A stretch of DNA of 64,000 nucleotides from Planococcus shenhongbingii (GTDB lineage Bacteria > Bacillota > Bacilli > Bacillales_A > Planococcaceae). This document shows, piece by piece, positions 42,964 through 50,539 of this stretch (position 1 is the stretch's first letter; every line of letters starts with the position of its first letter). Location of the stretch: contig NZ_CP129235.1 in the NCBI RefSeq assembly GCF_030413635.1, positions 930,001 to 994,000 of the forward strand, written 5' to 3'. Position numbers and translations under genes: made by a program. The notes under the pieces are model-generated. The model was not told the DNA's origin. It did no database searches and saw only the letters and a program-made list of their open reading frames with translations.

Positions 42964-43302
42964 ATGCTTTTGAATCAGCCCTTATCTGCAGAAAACGTTA
43001 AGTACACTTTTACACGCGTGAAAGACACACACGAAGAGAACGGCCAAAAATTCATCACTTTATTTGGTAGATTAACCATTCAAAGTTCTGTAGAATCAAA
43101 AAGCGCATGGGTTGAAATCGAAGAAGTAAAATGGGATCAAGCGCCTCCTAAGTTAAAAAGCATGCCGAATGCCATGTACCTGTACGCCGTATCTGAGAAC
43201 ATTTTCAAGGAATTGATGAATATCTCTGGCAGACATCATCAAAATCTTTACTTTTTAACACCTATCTATATGTCGAAAGAATTTAAACGATTAGGGTTTT
43301 AA
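42964..43302 (+). CDS. Conserved-looking hypothetical protein
   Basis: A 112-residue soluble protein of mixed alpha/beta composition with no recognised motif ('FTRVKDTHEENGQKFITLFGRL', 'SAWVEIEEVKWDQAPP'). ATG 42964 stands 9 bases after AAGGAG; ATG 42955 abuts that site and is excluded. Normal codon use and a downstream terminator support it as a gene. Confidence 0.55.
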   Translation: MLLNQPLSAENVKYTFTRVKDTHEENGQKFITLFGRLTIQSSVESKSAWVEIEEVKWDQAPPKLKSMPNAMYLYAVSENIFKELMNISGRHHQNLYFLTPIYMSKEFKRLGF

Positions 43303-43321
43303 TCAGCAGAGTATAGAAAAG

Positions 43322-43353
43322 CAGCGCTGTCTTAATGATGGTGCTGTTTTTTT
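43322..43353 (+). terminator. Intrinsic terminator
   Basis: A 6-bp stem cagcgc / gtgctg (one G-T pair) followed by T7. Confidence 0.55.
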
Positions 43354-43457
43354 GAATATCAAGCAGAAAATAAGAAGAGAAATATATTTTAGTCATTCGT
43401 ATACCTGCGAAAAAGACTGAGGGATTCCATTTATTTCAAAAATCTGAGGTGTTGACT

Positions 43458-43772
43458 TTGGGAGAGGCTATTATCGGGTTTATTTTTGAAATATTGCTGG
43501 GTCTGGCAGAAAGTTTTGTGGAAGCAGTACTGTATTTTTATACTCCATCTTCAAAGTTCGAAAAAAATATAAAGAGACTAAAGAAAGTAGAATGGTTTGC
43601 AGAACTCGAGGATGATTTCCGGTATAATTATATCATTTGGCATGATAGGAACATAAAACGCTTTTTAGTGAGGCCCAAAAACGTCGACCTTTTGCTAAAT
43701 GATGAAAAAGAGCGGCTGCATTTTATCGAACTTGTTAAAAGCAAACATCTTAAATTCATTTCAAGACCTTGA
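43458..43772 (+). CDS. Small membrane-associated hypothetical protein
   Basis: A 104-residue protein: an N-terminal amphipathic/hydrophobic helix 'GEAIIGFIFEILLGLAESFVEAVLYFY' and a charged soluble tail rich in Lys, Glu, Arg and aromatic residues. TTG 43458 follows GAGG by 8 bases; other in-frame starts at 43449 and 43452 are possible. No family recognised. Confidence 0.5.
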   Translation: MGEAIIGFIFEILLGLAESFVEAVLYFYTPSSKFEKNIKRLKKVEWFAELEDDFRYNYIIWHDRNIKRFLVRPKNVDLLLNDEKERLHFIELVKSKHLKFISRP

Positions 43773-44032
43773 AAATAAACTGCTTTTTAAAGGATTCAAG
43801 TACTTTGCGCAGGGCATTAATCTTATTTTCAATCTATGGATCCAATTTAAAGCTGCAATCGCAACCTCTGTTAAATTAAGTCATCTGAACGCCTTGATGT
43901 CTTTCGGAAAGCCTGCTATTCAATGAATATCGCATTCTTCAGTTTTACTGGAGGTTGCGATGTTTTATTTTATTGGCAATAAAGGGGGCTGAATTTATAA
44001 AATCAGCTGAAGAAGAGAAGCTACAAGAACAA

Positions 44033-44197
44033 TTAAGCAATGGAGCCTCCGGAGAGCAGTGACATGAATATATTCTTTTCAGGGGCGTTAAGAAATCTGA
44101 CATTCTTTGCGAAAAGATGAACGAGCACAAAGCCGATAATGACGACAATGCTTGGCATAAGCAAAACAATCATTCCATTTCTGAAAGTAGGAACCAT
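44033..44197 (-). pseudogene. Decayed membrane-protein fragment
   Basis: The minus strand encodes 'MIVLLMPSIVVIIGFVLVHLFAKNVRFL', which resembles the N-terminus of a family of bacterial membrane proteins of about 250 residues that I recall continuing 'SGGVSVAYVFVHLLPEL'. Here the frame stops right after SLLSGGSIA. The reading frame is also open upstream of the ATG, without a ribosome site. It is probably a remnant of a truncated gene. Confidence 0.4.
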
Positions 44198-44391
44198 ACT
44201 TGTAGCTAATGCATACCCGCTTTTCGCAAAATGTTTACCAGTTATTATAGAAAAAATGGGATTTTATGAAGAAAAAAGGGAAGCAGCTTTATGCAGCGGC
44301 TAAACCTCATTAAAGATGGGTATAGAATAGGAATGTAAAAAATGAATAGTTACAGTGGGAAAGTAAATGCCAATCAGAAAGGGGAACCTCC

Positions 44392-45408
44392 ATGTATGAA
44401 AAAGGGTGGGATCTATTGTATTTTAAAGAGTCGGCTTTGTTATTTTCGGAGCATTCAGGCCTTCAGCTGCCCGATGATATGCCGAATCCGTTTCAAAACA
44501 GTGAGGACAATATAGCGCGAACGGACCAGATCGAATTAGTTCATCCAATAAGCAAACAGCCATATCCATTTGAGTTGATGGAATATGAACATGACGGACA
44601 AATGGTCCGTTATGCAATTGCTGAAGTGTTGGAGGCGGGCTTGCCCTATAAATGCGTCTGGTGGAAGAAAGAGCCGATTGAAGAGTACCACAATAAAGAA
44701 AATCCATCTGAAATAATTGAATTGGAGCATCAATTTGGAATTTATCATTCTGTACCCGGAATGAAAGAGTTTTTAACCAAGTATAGAGGTATGGCATTTA
44801 TTGAAATTTGGCAAGAGTACCATGAATTTTTGAAAGAAAAATTCGGGGAGTTGCTGGTGCCTTTAATGCCTGGCAATGCGGAAAAGGAAATTGCAGCTAT
44901 TTTTGATTTGTATGAAGCTGAACGGATTGAGGATTTTGTGTCGCTTTACCGATACTGCAATGGCAACGATCTAGAACCTTGGATGGAATTAATGGAAGCC
45001 GGCCAGCTGGCATATGCCCATATTACGGGATATCCGTTAATGAGTTTGAAGGAAATCCTTATGGAGGCTGAGGATGCAGTGAAGGATGCTGGACGCCAGG
45101 AAGAAGTTCAATCCATTCCTGAGGGGTTTGTAAAAGATAACTTTATGCTTTCTCGGAAGATTCCGATTTACCGCGACGGGGGAGGGCATTTTATCGCTAT
45201 TGATTTGGATCCTGGGACCGAAGGGCGGTACGGACAAGTGATTGAAGTCGATTATAAATACGATGACCGCGTCGTTTTAGCAGACAGCCTTAAAGAATAC
45301 ATCACGGTTTTGTATTATTTTGTAAAAGAACTTGGCGTTATTTACAATGGGGAAGGTTTTGAAGGAGACAAACCTATTTCCGCGTATATCGTTAGAAGCT
45401 GGAAATAA
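44392..45408 (+). CDS. SMI1/KNR4 (SUKH)-like protein
   Basis: A 338-residue cytosolic protein. The C-terminal half has the SUKH hallmark 'IPIYRDGGGHFIAIDLDPGTEGRYGQVIEVDY', matching the usual DGGGNxxxxDLxPGxxGxxGQVI pattern; the N-terminal 170 residues, with a Trp-rich 'YKCVWWKKEPIEEYH', are unassigned. SUKH proteins are often immunity proteins to nuclease or deaminase toxins, but no polymorphic toxin gene is adjacent, and some are housekeeping. GGGGAACC ribosome site; its terminator overlaps the stop codon. Confidence 0.7.
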   Translation: MYEKGWDLLYFKESALLFSEHSGLQLPDDMPNPFQNSEDNIARTDQIELVHPISKQPYPFELMEYEHDGQMVRYAIAEVLEAGLPYKCVWWKKEPIEEYHNKENPSEIIELEHQFGIYHSVPGMKEFLTKYRGMAFIEIWQEYHEFLKEKFGELLVPLMPGNAEKEIAAIFDLYEAERIEDFVSLYRYCNGNDLEPWMELMEAGQLAYAHITGYPLMSLKEILMEAEDAVKDAGRQEEVQSIPEGFVKDNFMLSRKIPIYRDGGGHFIAIDLDPGTEGRYGQVIEVDYKYDDRVVLADSLKEYITVLYYFVKELGVIYNGEGFEGDKPISAYIVRSWK

Positions 45409-45437
45409 GCACTGGGGAATACAGCCAGTGCTTTTAA
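45407..45437 (+). terminator. Intrinsic terminator overlapping the stop codon
   Basis: A 9-bp perfect stem (aagcactgg / ccagtgctt) that begins in the TAA stop, followed by TTAAATTT. Confidence 0.7.
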
Positions 45438-45585
45438 ATTTGAAGAAAGCAGGGCTGTTCCAGTTGTTTGTTCAATTCTAAAAGAAATTTAGTTTCAATG
45501 AATTTCAGAAGTCGCTATAGTATGTTTAAAGGGAAGCTTTTTTTTCAGAAATATAAATAGAAAACTCACTAGTTGGAGGGATTTT

Positions 45586-46530
45586 ATGAATATTTTGCTT
45601 ATGCTGAGGGAAGCCTTTTACGGAGCTGATCCGCACTTGATTGAAGAACTGAAGAAAATTGGTGATGTTAAAGTCTTATACACCGATAAAGGAATAGATA
45701 AAGAAGAGCTGAAAAAAGAAGTGAAAAATACGGACATCATTCTCGTGAATATCGTGAAAATTGATAAGGAAATAATGGATGCAGCACCGAATTTAAAGTA
45801 CATCGTCAAATTCGGGGCAGGAGTAGACAATATAGATGTAGGTTATGCCCGGCAAAAAGGAATCCGTGTGACAAGCGCTCCCGGATTAAATGCCCAGGCA
45901 GTGGCGGACCATGCTTTCGGTTTGATGCTATCGGCAGCCCGCGATATCCCTGGGAAAGACAAAGAAGTGAAGTCAAACCATTGGGACACAACGATGGGAT
46001 TTGAAATTTATAATAAAAAATTGGGCATTATTGGTTTTGGGGCGATTGGGAAAGCCTTGGCTAAGCGTGCTATGGGTTTTGACATGAAAACCATGGTTTT
46101 TGGCAACTACAAAGATTATGAACTGGCTGAAAAGCTCAACGCTGATTTTGTAGAACGTGATCAGTTATTTAAGGAAGCCGACTACATCATCATCGCTACT
46201 TCCCTGACAGACAAAAATAGGCAGTTCATTAACAAGAAAACCTTGGCGTTGATGAAACCTACCGCTTTTTTAATCAATATTTCCCGTGGCCAATTGGTCA
46301 ATGAGAAGGATTTGATTGATGCATTAAAAAATCACCAGATCAAAGGAGCGGCCTTGGATGTCTTTGAAAAAGAACCGCCTGTAAATGAATTGCCTCTTTT
46401 AAAAAATGTCGTTGCCACACCTCATATTGGAGGAGCCAGTTATGAAGCGGTAGCACGGATAAGCAATGTGTCGATTTCCAATATAAAAAAATTACTGAAT
46501 GGAGAAGAACTTGATTATGAAGTTCTGTGA
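45586..46530 (+). CDS. D-2-hydroxyacid dehydrogenase (phosphoglycerate dehydrogenase-like)
   Basis: A 314-residue NAD-dependent enzyme reducing a 2-oxoacid to the D-hydroxyacid. Rossmann motif 'LGIIGFGAIGKALAKRAMGFDM' near residue 145; catalytic Arg in 'INISRGQLVNE', Glu in 'VFEKEPP' and His in 'ATPHIGGAS'. Without an ACT domain it is not a full SerA. TTGGAGGG ribosome site; single gene with its own terminator. Confidence 0.85.
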   Translation: MNILLMLREAFYGADPHLIEELKKIGDVKVLYTDKGIDKEELKKEVKNTDIILVNIVKIDKEIMDAAPNLKYIVKFGAGVDNIDVGYARQKGIRVTSAPGLNAQAVADHAFGLMLSAARDIPGKDKEVKSNHWDTTMGFEIYNKKLGIIGFGAIGKALAKRAMGFDMKTMVFGNYKDYELAEKLNADFVERDQLFKEADYIIIATSLTDKNRQFINKKTLALMKPTAFLINISRGQLVNEKDLIDALKNHQIKGAALDVFEKEPPVNELPLLKNVVATPHIGGASYEAVARISNVSISNIKKLLNGEELDYEVL

Positions 46531-46619
46531 GTAACAGGAACTTTTATCTGGAAGCATTTGTATAAACAATGGAGAAAAGGTTTTGATAATGCATATTTTA
46601 TGCATATACAATGTATATT

Positions 46620-46663
46620 AAAAAGAGCTTTTGATGAATGTTCTATCATCAAAAGCTCTTTTT
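46620..46663 (+). terminator. Strong intrinsic terminator
   Basis: An 18-bp perfect stem (aaaaagagcttttgatga and complement) ending in T5. The following 46664-46931 is AT-rich with no gene seen. Confidence 0.88.
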
Positions 46664-46931
46664 ATTGTGAAAAATGTAACAATCTACTTCGGTGATATAA
46701 ATAAACAGGCTAATTTAAATATTTTCTGATATGCCAATGACCTTTAACATTATTAAAAAGTTTTGTTTAATATTTATTCTAAAAAGGGAATAATAGAAGA
46801 AGGAATAAAGAGAGTGTTTGTAGAATTATATTTATAAATTTAAATGCTTTGATTTATATCTAAAGAAGCTAGTGAATACGATTTACAATAACAGAAGTGC
46901 CTAGGTACGAAAAAAAGAGGGGGGAAAGAAG

Positions 46932-47312
46932 ATGTTGATCAATTCTAATGAAGATTATGTCGCCGCTTTGGTTTTGGGGGAAGTTCAGGTGCTTTTCGAA
47001 GAAATGAAAGAGTTTAGCCGGCTTTATGGACCCAATAAGGAAGACCTCGAAGAAGATGACGAAGCCGTATTGTTATTGGTCGGCATCGACTTGCTAGCCC
47101 CTGTTAGTCTGGATTCTTATATCGAAGCAATTAAGCTGCTTTACTATTATCTGTCTGAGTATTGCTGGCAGGAAAATCCGGCTCTTGAAGAAAAATGTGC
47201 CGAATTGTTGGACCGGGCAAAAGAAATTTTGCCTGCCGAAAAACGCCATCGCCGATCAATCCGGAAATGGATGCTGCAATTGGATGAAAAAATTTTACGG
47301 GCGTTCATTTGA
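46932..47312 (+). CDS. Hypothetical helical protein
   Basis: A 126-residue, mostly helical and acidic protein with a basic C-terminus ('EKRHRRSIRKWMLQ'). No recognised domain. A strong GAGGGGGGAAAG site precedes ATG 46932. Not obviously linked to its neighbours. Confidence 0.6.
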   Translation: MLINSNEDYVAALVLGEVQVLFEEMKEFSRLYGPNKEDLEEDDEAVLLLVGIDLLAPVSLDSYIEAIKLLYYYLSEYCWQENPALEEKCAELLDRAKEILPAEKRHRRSIRKWMLQLDEKILRAFI

Positions 47313-47434
47313 AAATGAGCATAAATTTTCATAGAAGATTTTTTCATCATCCTGTTTTCGATAAGCCAAATAATAAAATAAACGTAAATGAAGTATACTG
47401 GCGGTGAAATTAAATCCAGAAAGGAGATTTTGCA

Positions 47435-47908
47435 ATGGAAGATTCGCAGCTCTTGCATCGATCAGTTGCTGCAATCACTGTTGACGGACCAGGTGGAGAA
47501 AGTTATTTGGAGGACGGTGCCTTCTCAGCACCAGTCGATATGCCAAAAGAACTTGGAGGAACAGGACCGGGAACAGCTTTTAATCCAGGACGCTTTCTGG
47601 CATTGGGATACAGTTCAAGCTTCAGTTTTATCCTTTCCAAAATTATGCAGGAAAAAGGAGTCACAGGCAGAACGCAGGTGAGTTCCAAGATTTCATTGCT
47701 TACTGACCCAATGGACAAAGGATTTAATAAAATCGCAGTAGATTTAGAAGTTGCAATCGAAGGGCTAGGCGAAAAAGAAGTACAGAAACTGGCGGATGAA
47801 ACTCATGTACATTGTCCAGTATCCAAAGCAGTGCGGGGCAATACAGACGTGACTGTTAAAGCGGTATCTTATCAAGAAAAAGAAAAGCCGGTGGCATCCG
47901 GAGATTGA
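47435..47908 (+). CDS. OsmC/Ohr-family protein lacking the peroxidatic cysteine
   Basis: A 157-residue OsmC-superfamily protein of the Ohr type. Ohr enzymes reduce organic hydroperoxides with a peroxidatic Cys in 'GYAACF' and a resolving Cys in 'CPYS'. Here the first motif reads GYSSSF, so Ser62 replaces the peroxidatic Cys, while Cys127 in HVHCPVSKAVRGN remains. The conserved early Arg region also reads VDGPGGES without Arg. The fold is probably kept but thiol peroxidase chemistry should be absent. AAAGGAG ribosome site. Confidence 0.8.
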   Translation: MEDSQLLHRSVAAITVDGPGGESYLEDGAFSAPVDMPKELGGTGPGTAFNPGRFLALGYSSSFSFILSKIMQEKGVTGRTQVSSKISLLTDPMDKGFNKIAVDLEVAIEGLGEKEVQKLADETHVHCPVSKAVRGNTDVTVKAVSYQEKEKPVASGD

Positions 47909-47930
47909 AGGACAGATAAATATTAAAAGT

Positions 47931-47972
47931 AAAAGAAGCATCTGGACTACTCGGTTCAAGTGCTTCTTTTTG
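47931..47972 (+). terminator. Intrinsic terminator
   Basis: A 10-bp perfect stem (aaaagaagca / tgcttctttt) with T5 tail. Confidence 0.75.
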
Positions 47973-48108
47973 TGGTTCAATTCATTTAAATTCGGCATTG
48001 CCACTCTCTACATATAAACAACTGTCTTTGGAGACGGCTGTTTTACGGAATAGCTGTTAAATAAAGAGCAGTGAGATAGTTCTTAGGAGTTCTAAAAACA
48101 GCAAAACC

Positions 48109-48648
48109 TTAAGTTTTCCGCAAAGCTTTGATGGCGCGGAAAAGCCAGTATACATACCCGCCCATTACCCCATATCCAATCAGGATAATAAGTAAAGGCA
48201 CATACTTTGGGACAGTTCCTGAATCAGTCGACATTCCTGCCAAAAACAAAGGCATAATCGGGAACATCACCGCGCCGGGGCCAGCGCTGATTAAGAGCAA
48301 AGCCCCTGGAGCGATTACTAGCCATGGCCAAATCGGTTTTTTGTCCGGAACTTCTTCCAGCAATAAAAGAGATGGCCTTTCTTCAGAAGGCAGGGACATT
48401 TCTTTCTTTTGTCTGCCAGCTGTTTTCATTTCCTGTTTTGCCCATTTCATCATTCGCAAAGCAATCGCCATAAAACCTGCAGCAATCAATAGCATAATGA
48501 CGGAAACAAAACTGAATTCTTCCGGCCTCCAAATAGGGAGGATGACAGTCATAAAAAAAATTGGAAGCATAGATACGAAAAAGAAAGCTCCGATAATTAG
48601 TACAACCCATGCTAATAACGGAAATTGTGCGGATGGCGGCTGCATCAT
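48109..48648 (-). CDS. Integral membrane protein of unknown function
   Basis: A 179-residue protein with four or five hydrophobic segments and a charged cytoplasmic loop in the middle (KWAKQEMKTAGRQKKEM). ATG 48648 is chosen because AAGGGG lies 8 bases upstream; the longer frame to 48783 lacks a site. It lies 131 bases downstream of the desaturase-like gene on the same strand. No family recognised. Confidence 0.6.
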   Translation of the reverse strand: MMQPPSAQFPLLAWVVLIIGAFFFVSMLPIFFMTVILPIWRPEEFSFVSVIMLLIAAGFMAIALRMMKWAKQEMKTAGRQKKEMSLPSEERPSLLLLEEVPDKKPIWPWLVIAPGALLLISAGPGAVMFPIMPLFLAGMSTDSGTVPKYVPLLIILIGYGVMGGYVYWLFRAIKALRKT

Positions 48649-48779
48649 TTCGATTTCCCCTTCAATAAAAATGAAATTTTTTATTTCATTATATGACAGT
48701 TGAAAACGAAACGGAATTCCCATAAGAAAATTTTTAGGGATTATGATCCATGAAAAATATCCTAAGAGAATGAAGGGAT

Positions 48780-50267
48780 TCAAAGAATCAGACGCTCTCC
48801 GGTTATCGAACGGGCCGCATGTATGCCGCTTGTCGCCACCCCGATTGTACCACCACCTGGAAAAATATGATCGCCGCAGACATAAAGGCCTGGGAGCCCG
48901 GATCGGTGCGAAATGGCATTAAAGAGGGCATTATCTAAAGTTTGCGGGAACCCTCCTACATAGCCGTTTGGGCGCCCTGCAAAGCGTTCCCATGCTTTTG
49001 GGGCGCCGGTTTCGAAATGGATAATGGCTTCTTTGAAATTAGGCACTACTTTCTCGATTGAATGAAGTATGCGATCCGCGACTGCTTCTCGGGTTGATTC
49101 ATATTTTTCTTGAGTATCCCAATGCTGTACCTGTGAATGAGTGGAGATTGTTACTGTTTGAATGCCCAGAGGAGCACGCAGCAAGTCTCCTGGACGTGAC
49201 GCTGACATGAAAAAATGTGCACCTTCAGCTAGCCCGGCTCCTGCCTCTGTTGCAATTTGCCTGAAGAGCGGCAAAGGAGTACCAAGTTTCGACGAATCAA
49301 CAGCAATGTATAAAGCCAGTGTTGTCCAGGTAGGGGTGGAAAGGCCATCCCGTAATGGCTTTTTTAATTGTTCAAGTGAATTTGCCGGCAAAATTTTCGG
49401 CAGCTGATGTATTGGTACATTTAACACGACATGTGCTGCTTTGTATTGCGTGCCGCGGTGGTCGGTTGCCATCCACTTGCCATCTGCGTGCTGCAAGTTG
49501 ACCAGGGTACGGCGCTTTTTTAATGTGCCTCCATTTTCAGTCAGGCTTTGGCCCATTAATTCGGCAAAACGATATAACCCGCCAGGCACGTAGTAGGCTC
49601 CTTCATGATAAATATCAAGCGCCAGCGCAGAGAGCAGGTACATGGCATTTTTACTGTCTGTCTGCATGCTGTCCATCAGCAGCCCATCAATCATTTGGCG
49701 GAAAAGAGTAAGATGGGCCAGGCCATGGCGCTCTAGCCGATGTTCGAGTGTCTGGTTGAAAAAAGGCAATAATTTGATGTGGCGCGGACGAAGAGAACCA
49801 ATCAAAAACGTCCATTCTTTCGCCGTGGAAGGAGGAAGGACAGGAAGCGGCCCCATGAGTGTCCTTATGATTGAAGCGGTTGAAAAAACTTCGCTGTAGA
49901 ACGACTGAATTTGCTTCTTATACTGTGGAAACGCGAGAATAAGCTGCTCCACATGGCGGTTGCGGTCTCTTAAAAAAAGAAACGTAGCTTCGGGATGAAT
50001 CATCTCCATGACAGTTTCAAGAGGCTCAAGAGGAAACGGTTTTTCCAAATAACGAAACACCCGCTCAAGAATACCGTTTTCTTCAAGCCCCATTCCAAGA
50101 GTCGCCCCTACAGGAAAAACGAACTTATGGCGTGTGAATTTGCCGGCACAGCCGCCCAGTTCAGAAGAGGCCTCAAGAAGCGTTACACTCATTCCGTGCT
50201 TCGACAACAATGATGCGGCGGTTAAACCGCCAAACCCGGCGCCGACAACTAATACATCTTGATTCAT
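48780..50267 (-). CDS. Phytoene-desaturase-family FAD-dependent oxidoreductase
   Basis: A 495-residue flavoprotein: N-terminal dinucleotide-binding motif 'DVLVVGAGFGGLTAASLLSKHGMSVTLLEAS...GGCAG', central 'YYVPGGLYRFAELMGQSL', and C-terminal FAD segment 'GLYVCGDHIFPGGGTIGVATSGIHAA', as in CrtI/CrtN/CrtO-like desaturases, oxygenases and isomerases. Carotenoid genes are not adjacent, so the substrate could be a carotenoid, retinoid or another isoprenoid. ATG 50267 is supported by AAGGAGGAG 5-8 bases upstream. Confidence 0.8.
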   Translation of the reverse strand: MNQDVLVVGAGFGGLTAASLLSKHGMSVTLLEASSELGGCAGKFTRHKFVFPVGATLGMGLEENGILERVFRYLEKPFPLEPLETVMEMIHPEATFLFLRDRNRHVEQLILAFPQYKKQIQSFYSEVFSTASIIRTLMGPLPVLPPSTAKEWTFLIGSLRPRHIKLLPFFNQTLEHRLERHGLAHLTLFRQMIDGLLMDSMQTDSKNAMYLLSALALDIYHEGAYYVPGGLYRFAELMGQSLTENGGTLKKRRTLVNLQHADGKWMATDHRGTQYKAAHVVLNVPIHQLPKILPANSLEQLKKPLRDGLSTPTWTTLALYIAVDSSKLGTPLPLFRQIATEAGAGLAEGAHFFMSASRPGDLLRAPLGIQTVTISTHSQVQHWDTQEKYESTREAVADRILHSIEKVVPNFKEAIIHFETGAPKAWERFAGRPNGYVGGFPQTLDNALFNAISHRSGLPGLYVCGDHIFPGGGTIGVATSGIHAARSITGERLIL

Positions 50268-50539
50268 CAGCACTCCTCCTTTTTGTCTATTATGGTAAAT
50301 ATACAGGCAATGATGCAAGTTTAGTTTCAGAATTTAAAGAAACTCGTGTGGAATTTCATTGATAAAAATGAAGTTGTGGAAATTAGCGGATTCCACGGAA
50401 GATGTATTGATATTAGCTTTGGAAACATCTAGAGGATAAAAAGTTTGTTGGCTTTTATTTTTCAATTGTTCCGTTGCGGCATTTAACTTTTCCGTTAATC
50501 GGGTATTGGGGGGGAAAAGACTGGAACGGAGGTTAGTAG

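Noticed and set aside
48128..48703. 191-codon plus-strand frame
   Set aside because: Antisense to the membrane protein at 48109-48648; Ser/Ile/Lys-rich composition and no ribosome site.
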